Assembly: GCA_037179385.1 (NCBI GenBank)
Contig: CM074193.1
Span: 8,329,547 to 8,393,546, forward strand
Origin: Holothuria scabra
Lineage: Eukaryota; Echinodermata; Holothuroidea; Aspidochirotida; Holothuriidae
Length of the DNA: 64,000 nucleotides
Reading direction: 5' to 3'
Shown here in pieces: positions 34,882 through 48,373 of the stretch (the stretch's first letter is position 1; each line of letters begins with the position of its first letter). A program made the translations under genes and the position numbers. The notes under the pieces were generated by a model, which had not been told where the DNA came from, ran no database searches, and saw nothing but the letters and a program-made list of their open reading frames with translations.

Positions 34882-37800
34882 TTGTTACTCATTTGATCAT
34901 TCTTCCCGTTTCTGGTTCTTGTTCTTTTGCTTTTTTTAGCAGTTGGCAATTCTGTATTTGAAGTTTTTTCCAACACCGCCATGGGCTTCCCCTAAAAAAG
35001 GCTGCCGTTTGTTGTTCTCAAGAGAGGAAATATAGGTAGCAGGTGATGAGATAGTAATGAGCTCTGAATATGCTCGAAGAGCCAGACGAAAATGTCATAC
35101 TCGAATTTAACTGATTTTAAAACCAGATATTGCAATACATACCAACATATCTGTCTGTTTTTTTCACCAAATTTAGGGTGCTTGAGGAGGCTATCTTCAA
35201 CCAATTGCCAAAGAGTGGTTTTCCGTACCGCAGTTACCACAGGGACACAATGTATTCGAATTAACATACTTAAAAAAACGTGTCAATTTGATCTAAGGAG
35301 TGACAACATGCAGGATGACAGAGGGGCAGATTGATCGAGTTGGACGAGATACGTTTTCATTAGTCATCGGAACACATTTTTGTTTCTCATTCAATTTCTC
35401 TGTAAAGTTAATGTATTGACACACTTATGATCACTCCAGTCAATTTAGCGCAGCGGGAAGAAGGATGTAATCCGCCCCCAGGCTCATATTTTGCAATTGT
35501 CTTTAACCCTCAATTTTTAGCTTATATAGGCTCCTGTATGTCCTTACTACTGTATGACCGGCTTGTATCAGGATGTTGGAGCACTGTATCGTATAACGTC
35601 ATATGTTAACTCCAGCAATTTAGTGTTGTAGGCATAAATCATGAGGAAGTCAACAGGTAATTCTTTTCCCAGCGTCATAACTATTAGAAAATTCGTTTTG
35701 TTGTGAAACTACGGGAAAGTATATTTATTACAAGTCTGTAAGCCTTCTGAAGATCAGGGAAGCGCTACGTCATGCAAGCACATGTACGTCATAGCTACAG
35801 GAAGCTTTCGTTCTATGGCATATCGGTATATACCGGTAACGTTTTGCACTATTTAAGAGCTGAATGACTTTTGTTGTTATTGTTGTTGCCATGGTGATCT
35901 CAAATAATACAGTGCATTACATGTTATCACAAAGGATCAAACATTAAATTTCAAAACTAGTAATGACGTCAACATTCAGGTTTTCTCTGCAGAAACAACG
36001 GTGAACCAAGTTTTTGGTCACCGATGGAGGAGCAACCTGGACCAAAATGTTTGGAGATAAAGAAAAGGAGATAAGAGGAAGGGGAAGTAAGGAATAGGTC
36101 AATATTTGAAGCGGGGGGAAGGGAATGTCCCGCCCCCGCGGTTGAAACCCCTTGTGCATAGTGATCATTGGCAAAGAGCACACGAAGATCGATCATTCTT
36201 TCTTCGGGTGATTAAGGGGCTCATATCTAGAGTGTCCATTTTGAAGAAAACTCCCCAAATGCCGATGTAACTTTATATAGGCCTACAAATTTGTAACCAT
36301 TGGGCAAAAATGGTGAAGAAAGCACACTCTTACTAATAATGTACCCTACTTATATCTGATCTGTGAAATGCTACGCAACCATGATTAACGTTCCAACTGG
36401 TTGCTTGGATCAAAGTTGCATATCACACGTTAAGAATGCTTTACTTTCCACAGAGGGGATTTTCACCAATAAAAACTTAAGGATGAGTATAATACAGCAC
36501 ATATTAATGCTATTTTCTGGTCTTATTAGCTCATGTGGATTAAAAAAGAAAGAATCCGTACTACCAAGATTGATCATATTATAGCGGGACCCAAAAAAAG
36601 TCACAAGTAAGTTATATTGTATGTCAACTTCGCAAAATGAGCAAGTGAGCCACAACAGCCCCCCTCCCCGGGCCCCCTGTTCTGAAAAATGAAAAACAAT
36701 TTTGAAATTTGCCATTTGTGACACTATTCAACTACAATGTGTTTTTTCCAATTATCTCTTCTTCCATAAAGTTCCGAATTCTCTTCAATACCAATGAAAA
36801 CCTCATACATGCATGTTTGTAATTATTTGTTTCAAAAGTGCCGGCAAAATTGCAATTCCTAATGCAGTAGTGCTCCATCAGAAATCAGTTTAATAAACAT
36901 TTCCGAGCTCTGGAAATAAAAAAAAACTTGAATTTGAGTAACATCGAGTAACACCAGCTACTACAGGCTATTTTAATAAATTTTCCTTGATAAAATTTTA
37001 AATTTTCTCAAATATAAGTTCTTGAGTTATGTAGTAAGAGCGATCCGAGGTTCCCGTGGTCCCCGTGCAATCTCAGATTCTCAGATTTTCCAATTAGAAA
37101 TACAGATTCTTATGTAATCCTTCAAATTTTCAAATTTCTTTACAGGAAAAAAAGAATCCAGAATTTCTGCAGTACAAGCTCCATATTTTCAAACATTTGT
37201 TAAAAAACCGCAAAAATTTCGCCCACCGAAAATTACGTCCCCAGTACAATGGTGTTCACACCTACCAAAAAAAAAAGGGGGGGGATTTGGTTACCTTCCC
37301 ACGCCCCGTGGAAAATGTCTAGCTGTGGCACTGGCCATAAAACTCAGTCTTACTGACTAACCAGGTTAATTACATGGCACAAAAACTTCTCCGTAGATAG
37401 CTAATTTCTATTTTTAGAAGGTAGTCACAGGCAGTGCAATATAGGATATATGAGAGCGGCCCAAAATACCTACGCTATGAGCAACGGCTACTCACTGGAA
37501 CACTATGGATCCAGAGGGTGAATCATTAGAATATCTGGAAATGTGGTAATTTCAACAACGGTTTAGACAAATTAAGTAATTCATGTACTTAGTAAACATA
37601 AAGAATAATGTATTCTTGTAATCTATGATTAATTCAACCTAGTTTTTATGTATGGAGCACATCCGCAACCGTACTCCATAAAGTACCCTCCCATCATTGT
37701 TTATACTTGAAATGCATTGAGTAAGTGTGGTGTGTAAAAATGTGTCACAAATATGCTACATCGGAAAATCCTACTGCAATACTGCAGTGAGAGCTTCTCT

Positions 37801-37956
37801 TTAACTCCATTTTCCTTCGGAATGATAACCCTTTTGGGGAACTGATTCAGGTTTCATCTCTCAGAGTCAGAGGGAAAAATTTTCAGGACTTTCGTTAGAT
37901 GAATAACAATTGATGTCGACTTTCTGGCAGGGACTCGGTCTACTTGCATGTTGGCC
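34882..37956. other. Gene-poor; fragments of a fourth dispersed family
   Basis: No exon seen. At about 37160-37270, CTGCAGTACAAGCTCCATAT with TTTCGCCCACCGAAAATTAC resembles segments at about 45890-45990 and, inverted, 54140-54185, so a further unbounded repeat is likely. Confidence 0.35.
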
Positions 37957-37993
37957 TACCTTGGATAAATACCTTGGATAAATACCTTGGATA
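37957..37993 (+). repeat. 13-bp tandem repeat, about 2.8 units
   Basis: The unit TACCTTGGATAAA is repeated perfectly twice with a partial third. Confidence 0.93.
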
Positions 37994-38146
37994 CAACGAC
38001 ATGGGATCCCGATTGGGCCTTTGGAAAGGGCCCAGATACATATCAAACTGCTTGTTTGAAACTTTTATGAACGGAACCTGCATGGTCCATGTATTTGCAC
38101 CTTTGCCAATAAGCTATCATGATAACGCTCACTAAGACTCACTTTC

Positions 38147-38362
38147 TTAAAGGCAGTCATTCGTCACCCTAAACTACAGTTTCAGTATGCATATATCAAA
38201 ACTCTCAATTGGTACAGATCTTTGATTGGCCTAACATTCAAACAATGCATCATAGCTAAATTACACAGCATGGGCACTGAAAGTGTCTTAATTACACATT
38301 ATGGACTTTTATGGTCACTGGGACAAGCCATGAAGCAATAAACGAGGATTGTGTCTGGATAA
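38147..38362 (-). repeat. Family B, copy 4 (well preserved)
   Basis: Starts TTAAAGGCAGTCATTCGTCA and ends GGATTGTGTCTGG. It is about 95 percent identical by eye to the copy at 63788-64000 over about 210 bp, which indicates recent activity. Confidence 0.82.
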
Positions 38363-38763
38363 AGATGAGTTTTAGATAAATGTGGGGGGGGGGGGGCTAG
38401 AAGTAAGTAGGTTGGGAGAATTGGAACTGTTTGGGATGATGAAAATATGCCTTTAAGTTTACTAGCGGTAAGACTTCCAAGTGTGTTATGGTTGCGCGAG
38501 AAGGATACTAATGTAATACATTACATGCAAAAAATACCGGTAATTCTTAGTTGATGTCAGGGTAATGTGTGCTTGGTTCTCTTTGTTAATGTGGGAATTT
38601 TTGTTTGGGTATGGGCTCATCCCGTTGTATAAATAATCCTCCTATTCATGCACATTTAAATATGCATTTGTGTCGAACAAGATTGCGTTTACGTGTGAGT
38701 TTCTTGCACTGAAGAGTTAACGTATAATACTTTGATGGTACTTTAAAAAATTAGGTCAACTGG

Positions 38764-39025
38764 TTAAAGGGCAGGAGCAGTCATCCCAAATTGAAGAAGT
38801 GTAGTAGACTGTCCAGTTTCATGATTGGTTGTTGGGTGTCATGTGACAATGTTTTTTCTCTTCAAATGTGAAATTTACCAGAAAAAAAAGCTTGGTTTAC
38901 CTTGAATATGCAATAGTAAAGTCATAAAAGGTAATGAAAGATACTTTGAAGAGAAATAAGATGAAAATTGTGTTATTTAGCTTTTTCTTCAAAATAAGTT
39001 TGGGGGGACTGCTCTTTACCTTTAA
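38764..39025 (-). mobile_element. Family C TTAA MITE, copy 2
   Basis: Bounded by TTAA at 38764-38767 and 39022-39025. Left end TTAAAGGGCAGGAGCAGTC; right end GGACTGCTCTTTACCTTTAA. It is immediately followed by a family D copy starting 39037. Confidence 0.82.
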
Positions 39026-39036
39026 CTCTTCAAATG

Positions 39037-39377
39037 TTAAAGGAAAATAATCCGTTTGTTTGCACAACTGCATTTTCATATTTTACAAGGCACATTTCCA
39101 ATACACAATAATACTATTGACGGATGCAAAACCAGGCAGTATGACAGCTTTCTTTGAAATATAGTCTTCACTGGCAGGAAAATATGTTTATTGCATTATT
39201 GTTTAGCCTAAACAATGGAAGTATTTAAATTACCCAGGTTTTTCTAACGGATACAATATTTTTAAAATAGGCTTTTGATGAAGTTCATTGGTGAGAATGA
39301 ATAATTAATGAACAATTTACAGTTACTAATTAACTTTTCACTTTGTTGGTGCATCTTAAACGCATGTTTCCTTTTAA
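39037..39377 (-). mobile_element. Family D TTAA MITE, copy 4 (diverged)
   Basis: Starts TTAAAGGAAAATAATCCGTT, contains CCAGGCAGTATGACAGC, and ends GCATGTTTCCTTTTAA. It sits 12 bp from the preceding family C copy. Confidence 0.65.
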
Positions 39378-40869
39378 GACAAAATCATTAACCGGTGAAC
39401 TCAATTGCCTATCTCAGAACTTACTGATACAGACCAAGGATTTTATCATACATCCATCAGTATATACTGGCCTCATGATAGGTTGATCCCACAAAACACA
39501 CAGTCGTACAGCCTAAGTATCTATTCATAAATCTAATTCAACAGGTGCATACTGGAACAGTTCTTTCATTTATAGGCCTACATATAGATAACAAAGATTT
39601 GTCGCAGTCGCGACATATACTCGGATAGCTTTCCAGGTATGCACACCGAACCTTACCATTGGGTATAATGATTTTGCAAACTAAAAGGTCAAATTACTTT
39701 GAGAACTGCTTACTTTAACATACTGAGAACATTAGGGTAAAAAGCACTGTGGTTCCGGACTAGTCATCTCACCGGAATATTCCGGGTTCGCCCCGAAACC
39801 AAACATATCCAAAAGATTATATGCACGTAATTCACACATATGCTTGGAATGTCACGCTTCGGAAGTATGTATGGTGTGATTTACAATGTTTTTTTCTGCC
39901 GAAACAGTCAGCTATGATGTCAAGTATTATTTCATATGAAACCATTATGTACAAAATGAAAAGATGGGCTCCGATTGTGGTGTTGTGGAACTGTGTCCAC
40001 TTTTTTAATGAATTTGTACAGCTACACTTGAACCGATGCAGAAATAACTTCATAGTAAGCAATCTTTGCTGCGTAAATCACACGAAAAAGTGTTGAAGAC
40101 GGTATAAAGGTCTGACGTTTATGAACAGATTTTCTACTAGGAGAGTTTCCGATACACCCGTACTGTAATTTCTTTTGTAGCAGTGTAGGCCGGAAGCAGA
40201 GAATACTCTCAGAACCTTGGGCGGCACCAAATGCTATCTGACCTCTGAATTATATGTCAGCTTTCCCCGGGTTTGGGATAGCGTTCTAGTTCTACAAACA
40301 CTGTTTTATGAAGCAAACATTTCTCTATTTGCACAACTAAGTAAATATGCTTGCTGAATAGGACGTGTGTCCGCGTGTAAAGCTGTGTTAAAACGTGTGT
40401 CGATGATAATATGCAACATGTTAGAGGGCAAAGACAGATGCGAAACAAGACGAGGTTGTTTCCAGCTTCGTCTCTTTCTTTCGACACTTGTTTCTTCTTT
40501 GAGCAGATTTTGATGCTTAAATTTGATTATTCATACTTATTTGGATTGTTTTATAGATGCATGAAGGAAATACAATTGATCAGTTTTAGTTTTCCGGAGC
40601 CAAACCGTTCCATCCATATTGTATATTTGAAGTTTGGAGCCTCTAAGTGTGCCCTGTCAGAATTGGCCCCCATAATTTGCAAAATCCCGCTGCCACGTCG
40701 ACTTCGAACAAATCCACAAAACAGCAAAATTTGATAAGAGCAAAATTTCCTTGTATTCTTGAGGTTAATTGATATTTTTTTCATGAGGCAAAAAAAAAAA
40801 AAAACGTCATTATTAGGTTGCATTTTTTTTTTGTGATTATCTATTGTATATAGACTTGGCTTAAAACTT

Positions 40870-41120
40870 TTAAGCACAAGAGCCGTCACCCAAACTTATT
40901 TTGAAGCTACAGCCTAACCTCACAATTTTCTTCTTATTTTTTTTAAAAGTATACCGGTATTTCATAAAAATTTTAGAACTTTAATATTGCATATTATTCA
41001 AGATAGACCAAGCAGTTATACTGCCTAGCAAATTTGAGGAGAAATAATATTGTCACATGACTTTCAAGAGCCAATCATGAAACAGGAAGGTGCACTACAC
41101 TATTTCAAGTTGGGGTGAAT
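40870..41120 (+). mobile_element. Family C TTAA MITE, copy 3 (right end degraded)
   Basis: Left end TTAAGCACAAGAGCCGTCAC then CCAAACTTATTTTGAAGC. The interior keeps TTTGAGGAGAAATAATATTG and CCAATCATGAAAC. The right end is TTTCAAGTTGGGGTGA, without the expected CCTTTAA. Confidence 0.75.
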
Positions 41121-42213
41121 GCATGCATGAAGATGCAGTAAGTTTTGAGACAATTGACTTAGACGAAGAATTACAATTGAAATGTCTTGACTCAACAAAG
41201 TATGTGACTAAGTTATATCATAATGAGAATAGATTACACATCGTTTCTTTTAATAAATGTCACTGTGTTGAAATAATCATTTGTTAAGGATACATGATAA
41301 ATTATCATGTTGTATTCGTTAACCTTGTAATGATTTCCTGCTCAAGCTTATATCTTATTATGTCCTCAAATTAAAAGCATGACTTACAATATTTATATAA
41401 GACTTATCGACTTAAAGTAATCAAGAACGATTGAACTTTACAGGCCAGTTTTTATAGTTTAGTTGTGGGGACAGTATACCTTCTGCTAGAGTATTCGGAG
41501 TAAAAATTGTTTCTTTTTTACAATATATTCGTTTCAGAGGGAGGAGGGGGATAACGCAAGAATTCTGGAGTCAAATGGTTCAATTGTCAATACATAAGGA
41601 CTAAGCAATTTTTATTTTGAAAGATTTGTTAGGGTGAAGGCTGCGTTTGTTTCGGCAGATAAATCTATTCCTTACATTGTTTATTTTGTTCATTATGGGG
41701 GTAAGTGTGTGCAGCTGAAAGAATTTGATAGTCAAATATTTCTCGGAGGGGGAATATTTCCACCTCCACTGTGAGAACAATTCAGTTCATGCAGGGTACC
41801 GGGTATTTCTGCAAGCACAGACCATGGGGCCACCCCTTTAGTGTTAGAGCGACAATATTGGTAACTTAAACTTTTGATCTACAGATTATCTTTTAACAGA
41901 GAAAAAAAGTTTTAGAATATTTGTAGTATAAAGATGTTCATATCACATTCATTTTATTCAACTAGAAACAATTATTTACGACATCCATGAACTTATTTAC
42001 AAGTGCATGCGTAAAAAATTACACTGGGGTTAAGTTGTTACGGTTATTAAAATAACTGAGTAACAACCGACCCCCGTTTGATGACAACATGCAGTAAATT
42101 TGTTATGTACCAATTTATACCCCATGATGACTGTAACAACCACGGACTTATATACATGGACACAGCATGTAACGTATACGTCCTATCCGTAGATGGTCGC
42201 CACCGGCTGGGAC
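41121..42213. other. Gene-poor, unassigned
   Basis: No exon or repeat border seen. Confidence 0.3.
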
Positions 42214-42471
42214 AAAAAAGGCGCACCAAGATGGCCGCCGTGAAGCTATAAATCGTCTGATTTGACGACGACTCTGTAATATTTTAAGCAAAAGTTAAAC
42301 TTGAATGAGAAACAATACCACATTCCTGCTATGCGTGAAGTGATTTTGAACTTGCCTTGCCACATTTCAAAAATATTTCAACTTTCTTGCAAAAAAGGTA
42401 GTAGCCTATACTTGAGCAAGTCCAAACTTTCGCCCAAAACCATAGCAGACGGCCATCTTGGTGCACTTTTT
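42214..42471. mobile_element. 258 bp inverted-repeat block with AAGATGGCCG ends
   Basis: The left end AAAAAAGGCGCACCAAGATG then GCCGCC is inverted at the right as GACGGCCATCTTGGTGCACT then TTTT. AAGATGGCCG matches the YY1 binding consensus, so the two sites may be promoter elements rather than transposon ends. I could not find a target duplication. A similar GCGGCCATCTTA stands alone near 22240. Confidence 0.5.
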
Positions 42472-44339
42472 CTCACACGTACGGTAGCGACAATGTACCG
42501 TGCAGTATGCTCTGTCCATGTAGTCCGTGGAAACAACTTATTCAATGTACACGTGACATGAACAATATTGAAATGTTAAAAATGAAAATGAAAAGTTATT
42601 TATTTTTCTTGAAAATTGAATGTTGTATGTACCATGTACAATCTTTACCACTTCGTTTATCACCCTTTCTAGCAAGTTGTGTTCAGTTTTGACAATGTTT
42701 TTCCTTGCATGAATTATGCCTTGCTAAGTAACATTTATAGTCATCTAAAATTAACATTAACGTTAGCTATATATCGACGACGCACTGGACTTTAATAACC
42801 AGAAGAAATGAGTGTTTTCCTAAGGTTATTCGAACTGATCAAAAATGAAAATTGCGTAACGACTGGCCGTGATATCCCTTACCCAGGACTGCAGGGACAG
42901 AACCTCTGCATGAGGCAACACTAAGTCAGTCCCGCGGGTCCTTGGTATCGTAGTGCAGTAACCCCCTTTTCTGAAAGTTTGCGACTGAGACATTGTCATC
43001 TGTGGTGCCCTTCCGCACAATTATCAAATACTTCCGATGCTTCTGGGCATAGAATTTTTGGAAACATTTCCGGAAGACGGAAAACATGTATGCCTTTCAA
43101 GTGTCAACACCCTCACACATGTTGGAAGTAGTTTAAACCCATGATTTGTTAGAGGGCAACTCCCTAGCTGTTAAAAATTGTTGGGAAAGTAGTCCAGGAC
43201 CGTACTTTTGTCCGCAAGTATCTTTCATAAAAAAATATCTGAAAATTTTGAAGAAAACTATGATCGTATCCACGAGACTTAAAAAATCAAGTTGAAGTTA
43301 AATAGAACAGTAATCATATTGCAACAATAAGTTAGGTACAATAGCTGCAATGTACCTTGTGTTAAAAGAAAGAATATATGTCGACGACATAGAAGCCGAC
43401 TTGACGTGATCATGACCTTGAATGAACCAAGAAGTGCCATCTTATCCAAAAATAGTCGGTTTTTACTTGGTAGGCTATATTTATTTCCGTTGTAAGTATA
43501 ATAAAGGTGTGCGGTTACGTGGTTTACCTCACGCAAATCCACAAATATTGCAGACCTAAGGGACTGTCCCCCGTGACACCAACAAAGGGGGTTAGTTACA
43601 GGATTTAAACGAGTTTACAAGAAACAATATAAATTTGACCCCTTTTGGTAAGCGGTTAGAGAGGATGAAAAACTAACAATTGAAAAATGCACAAATGTTC
43701 TTGTTGACAAATCGAATGCATTGTTAACTTCAAAATAATGGAAATGTTTGAGCTCTAAAAATTTCTATAATTTCGCACTGGACCTTTTTTGTGATAAACT
43801 CATTGACCGAGTTAGTGTATTATTTCAAAGAAATAAATCTCAATGACTGTTTTGTTCTTTTTTCAATACGTACGATGGTATGTTTGTGTACTCGGTAACA
43901 AATAAGTACACATTTTACAAATCCTAAAAATACAATCAGCGAAGCTTGTGATAAGTTGAAAGTAGATTTCAATGGTTATTTGGCTAGGGGATTAAACCTG
44001 GAAACCTAGAAATGATTTATTCTCTCCCCAACTAAGGATGCTGATTGGCACTGTCACGAAACAGTCAGGAACTGCAATCTGTTGCAACTCTCTGATACAA
44101 CCAACCTATAGGACTCAAGGGCAATTAGTTACATTTCAGGATAAATACTTTAGAAGGCGGGACTAACGCAAAATTAAAACTTATTTTCCCATTTCAGTCA
44201 CATCCTCTGATAGTTTATTTCTGTGCAAATTTAGTTGAAAAAGCGAAGAAGACCAACCAATATCAATACAGTCGTAGATGCAACAGGTCAAATCGTCCTA
44301 CCCAGGTTGTTCAAATTTAACAAACCTACATAATGATCC
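42472..44339. other. Gene-poor, unassigned
   Basis: Includes the 16-base phrase TAGAGGGCAACTCCCT at 43150-43165, repeated exactly at 47865-47880. No exon seen. Confidence 0.3.
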
Positions 44340-44490
44340 CAATCCAGACACAATCTCATTTTATTGCTTCAGGAGGAGTATATTTGACCCAGTACATGAT
44401 GTGTAATATGAACTGTGCCAATTGAGAATTCTTGTAGACTAATACAAAAAATTGTAGTTTGGGGTGACAATTTATTGACTGCCTTTAATT
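44340..44490 (+). repeat. Family B, copy 5 (internal deletion)
   Basis: Starts CCAGACACAATCTCATTTTA and TTGCTTCAGG, jumps over the central part, then has CTGTGCCAATTGAGAATTCT and GTAGTTTGGGGTGACAA. Confidence 0.7.
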
Positions 44491-44862
44491 TCGAACAAAC
44501 AACACATTGGCGGCTTTTTTATACACATTCATAGCATAATTTAGTTTAGGAAATGACTTAAGAAGATGAAGAATAGATCACAAGAGATTTCTATCTTTGT
44601 AAACCGGGAAGAAGGGTATAAATTTAATGATCAATTTTCAAATCAAACGGACGCATGGCTGCTGAAAATGGAGTAAGTGATGGCGTAAGTCATATTTGCT
44701 ATTTTTTGTACTAGGTAACGCTAATCATTGGATAAAGAAAGAACGCATTTACCAAAAAATTTAGGGCGCTTGCCATCCCTATGTATAGACCAAGAGCCAT
44801 GCATCACCAGAAGTATTACCAGAATACGGCTCTGATACCGACCGTACTTTCTTAGTATATCC

Positions 44863-44884
44863 AGGGAGTTGCAAACAACTCCCT
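44863..44884. repeat. Perfect 9-bp hairpin AGGGAGTTG/CAACTCCCT
   Basis: Arms of nine bases with a CAAA loop. Related to short palindromes near 33970, 43150, 47865 and 56630. Confidence 0.85.
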
Positions 44885-45324
44885 TTGCCTGACATTTTAA
44901 GACAAGTCGATGCTCAGCTGTAAAACGGTGTTCACAGTAGTTCGTACAAGAGAGTTCTTACCGACAAATACTACTCTCTAAACGTAAAAGAGTGAATTTC
45001 ATTCTTCGATGATTGCCTACAGTGACTATTTTAACCAGCGAAAACCGACTAACATTCCACTCTGCTCGGGGTGGTAATTAACTGTAAATAAGTGAAAACG
45101 TCACTGGATGAAAACATTGAATGTCATTCGAAATAGGGGATGGTCACTCTATTTAATTGTGTTAGTTCGTTATAACTCTTTTACATTAAATAGTTTATTT
45201 TGAGCAAGACAAGTTAACCATGAGCAAGGGTGACCAAGTAAGAAAAACAACTATTTACACAACAATTTGTGACAGAACTTTTTGACAGCGTGTTATATGC
45301 AGGTTAACGGTTGGTCTGCGAAAG

Positions 45325-45634
45325 CAAAGCAAACTTTCAAATATCTTAAAATCATTCGGTCTCAGCAATAAACCCCAGCAATAGCTTCATCTCCTCAAAA
45401 TATTATGCACAAGAAGAGTTATGGAAGTTTTATCTTTTGGAATGTTGAAAGTTTGGGTGAACAAATTAATCTTGAGCAACAAACCACTGAATTTCTACCT
45501 AAGGGAAACTCATTTCTTGAAAAGAAGGCTACCATGCTGCCTTATTTGTAATTATTTATCACTCTTTGTCAATAAATATTGGTTTTAAAAGGATGAAATT
45601 TCCTTGTAAAACAAACACAATATTTCCCTTCAAA
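45325..45634 (+). mobile_element. Family D TTAA MITE, copy 5 (left end lost)
   Basis: Contains AATGTTGAAAGTTTGGGTGA, TTTCTTGAAAAGAAGGCTAC and ends AACACAATATTTCCCTTCAA, one base from the TTTAA terminus. The canonical left end is missing. Confidence 0.75.
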
Positions 45635-47191
45635 CTATATAGCTCACCCCAATGCTAGACAGGTGCATATCTTCAATACATAACAGCGCCGCTGAAAACT
45701 CCAGGCACTTATACACTAGGCCTAACTGTCATCGGAGTATGTTTTAGATAACAATATGTAACAACCCCTTTCTTTAGATGTCGTGCCGTCATTGTTACAT
45801 TTGCCAATATAGTAAGTGCATATTCTTCAGTAATCCCCCAACTTTTCAAAAGGGCCTGACATGAAGGAAACCCAGCATACAAAACTTGCTGCTATACAAG
45901 CTCCATATCTACAAATACTGTATTGTTTAAACGACCAAAAATTTCGGCCAGCTTCGCGCACCTCAAACTACGCCGTTAATAAACTGGTGTTCACGCTTTT
46001 GAGAGAAATCGGAAAAATTGGTGCTTTCCTCCTTTCCCCCGAAAATTCTACCCCCCCCCGCCCCCCGATGCTTAGATACTACTTACAAGCCTGAGAAATG
46101 CCATTTTTGCCTGTCTGAGGGGTCGCCATTTTTCAAAATTTTCTATACGCTCGGCTCCAACTGAAGGTGGCTCTCCGCTTAGATGGTCTTCCTGGCAAGG
46201 TTTCATATTTCAGTCAGGGTTTTTTTCTACCGTACTCAGATGCTTTCATATGCACTTATCGTCAGATACCGCCCAACCCTGTCAGTTGAGTAGTCTGTGT
46301 AGATAGATTCTTTAATTATTGAAGTGTCAAAATGTTATCAATGCTCCTCAGTTTGCAGATTGCATAGACTCGAATTGTTGTCTAGTGTAGTATGGCTGGC
46401 GAAAACCAAAGATTTCCACCTTTTTCAGTGCACGATTCCATTTGAAAAATGATAAATGGTATACAATTTTTTGCTCAAAAACCCCCCGTTTCTTCCTGGC
46501 AGAAAAAAGCGAAAAATTTAGCACCAAAAATGCACTTTTTGGTCAAATGGGTAGGATGAGGTACATAGTTGCTCTACTGTCCCCAATCACCCCACTTTCA
46601 TATTGCTTCCTACGCCACTGATAACGTCTTTACCCTCGATGCCGGAATAGTGGAAAACGACCCTCCCCCTCCCAAAAAAGAAGGAAGGGGGGAGGGGGAT
46701 TAGGTGATCAGGGAGACCTTTCAGTCTGGCTTGCATTCAGTTGAGTTCTTCGTAAAAGGAGATCCTACAGCAAACGACTGCCGCAAAAATGACTGCATTC
46801 CATGATAACGAATTATTCAATTTTATGTAATAATCAACTCAGGATGCGTGAGTTTCATGGATGCTGAGCTGGTATTTAGTCTGGACTAGTGTTTTTCATT
46901 TAAGGCAAAGTTTGGCGGGAATTCACTCATCATTCCAAACACCATTTCTCCCGGAGTGCCCGCCGAAAATCACAGAGTTAGTTGATCTACTTTGCTGACG
47001 TAAAAATAGGACATGTTGCGAAGACTAAATAACTAGTGATACAGTGAATAGTCGTGGTTCATGCGTGCACAATGTGCAACGGTCAGTACGGAAATACACT
47101 CCCTGCACATGTTATCTGGTTATATGTTTTTGTTTGTTCTTTATATTGGTCTTTTTTGCCAGATTGCGTGTATCAGTCCACGGCGAACGTA
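45635..47191. other. Gene-poor; fragments of GGCGGAGC-type elements
   Basis: Near 46150-46190, GGTGGCTCTCCGCTTAGATG resembles internal parts of the hAT-like family at 60398. CCTACGCCACTG at about 46610 looks like an isolated hAT-type terminus. No complete element or exon. Confidence 0.3.
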
Positions 47192-47199
47192 CTTTTGTG

Positions 47200-47375
47200 C
47201 AGTGTTGTAACACGTCACGACTCGAGTCACTTCCTCTCAAAATAATAGTGACTCGATAGAATTCAGGAGTAATTTCCCCATTGAAATAGTACAGTGACTG
47301 ACTCGACTGGAGTCACTTAAAAGTTTGAAGACTGGTGACTCGAGTCACTAATCTAGTGACTCAATTACAACACTG
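47200..47375. mobile_element. hAT-like MITE with perfect 8-bp target duplication
   Basis: The 176 bp element starts CAGTGTTGTAA and ends TTACAACACTG. CTTTTGTG flanks it on both sides (47192-47199 and 47376-47383), the 8-bp duplication expected for hAT. The interior is built from GTGACTCGAGTCAC-type palindromes in several copies. Too short to encode a transposase. Confidence 0.92.
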
Positions 47376-47383
47376 CTTTTGTG

Positions 47384-48373
47384 CAAAGGAATACATGGAA
47401 CTGAAAATGTGGTCAATGCTGGTAGTCAGTGTACAACAGCGTCAAATTTACCGATATAGGAGTACTCCGCAATGATGGTGGTGATCCACTAGCTTAGATG
47501 TCGCATGCCTTGTCATCTTATGACAATACGCGGCCCCTACCAATCATTATACTTTCTTTGAACTTCTTTACGGTACCAGTCATAAACAAATATACTGATA
47601 TTATACCGTACTATAGTTTCCTTCCGGTTGTCTTCATTTTCACCATGAGCTTTTCCGTGATATTCGCTCTTCACTATTTCTCGCAGTTTCTTCTTTTCAT
47701 TCTTTATTTCTGGTGAGTTCTTAAAAATCCCCCCTTCACACTAGTTGATCTCATGACCGGTCCGACAACCCTGCCAGTCCGAGGTCCTTGAACACACCCA
47801 AATCGGGCTTGGACTTTGACAAATTTGTTGCTGCAGCGTGACTTCAGTTTGTGGGGTACTAGTGTAGAGGGCAACTCCCTTTGTAAACCAATTTTACTAC
47901 ACTATGCAGTATTCAGTTCTCTATAAGCTATGGTACATGAAGCTCGTTTATAGCTGCTTTTAAATAGTACACATAATCTATGGGTATTGACATATTTCTT
48001 CTTTATTTGAATATTTTCACCGACTGGTGACTACCATGTTTTCTTTGCTCTGCTGTTGTATATTATTTTTAAGTAAACAGCAGTTACTTGTAATGTATAT
48101 TAATTCTGAAAGTCCGTTCCGGAGACAGAGAGGGATGTGTGCAACTTACGGGTGACAATTTTGGTGGTCGGAGTTTGCCGTAGCTGGCGTGAACCTGACC
48201 GTATCTGACCCGTACCTAACCCGTATCTTACCCGGACTTTAGCGCAACGACGCAGGTAGGCTCGAGTTGCAGGGAGCCAAAAGTTGAACATACCCAAAAC
48301 TTGATACAGGTAATTTCTGTACATTTGTCGGCAGTAGTCCTGTAGAACATATGCTGGAAGGAGGTCCGTAGTT
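47384..48373. other. Gene-poor, unassigned
   Basis: No exon or bounded repeat seen apart from the short TAGAGGGCAACTCCCT phrase at 47865-47880. Short direct repeats of CCGTA(C/T)CTGACCCG type occur near 48195-48235. Confidence 0.3.
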
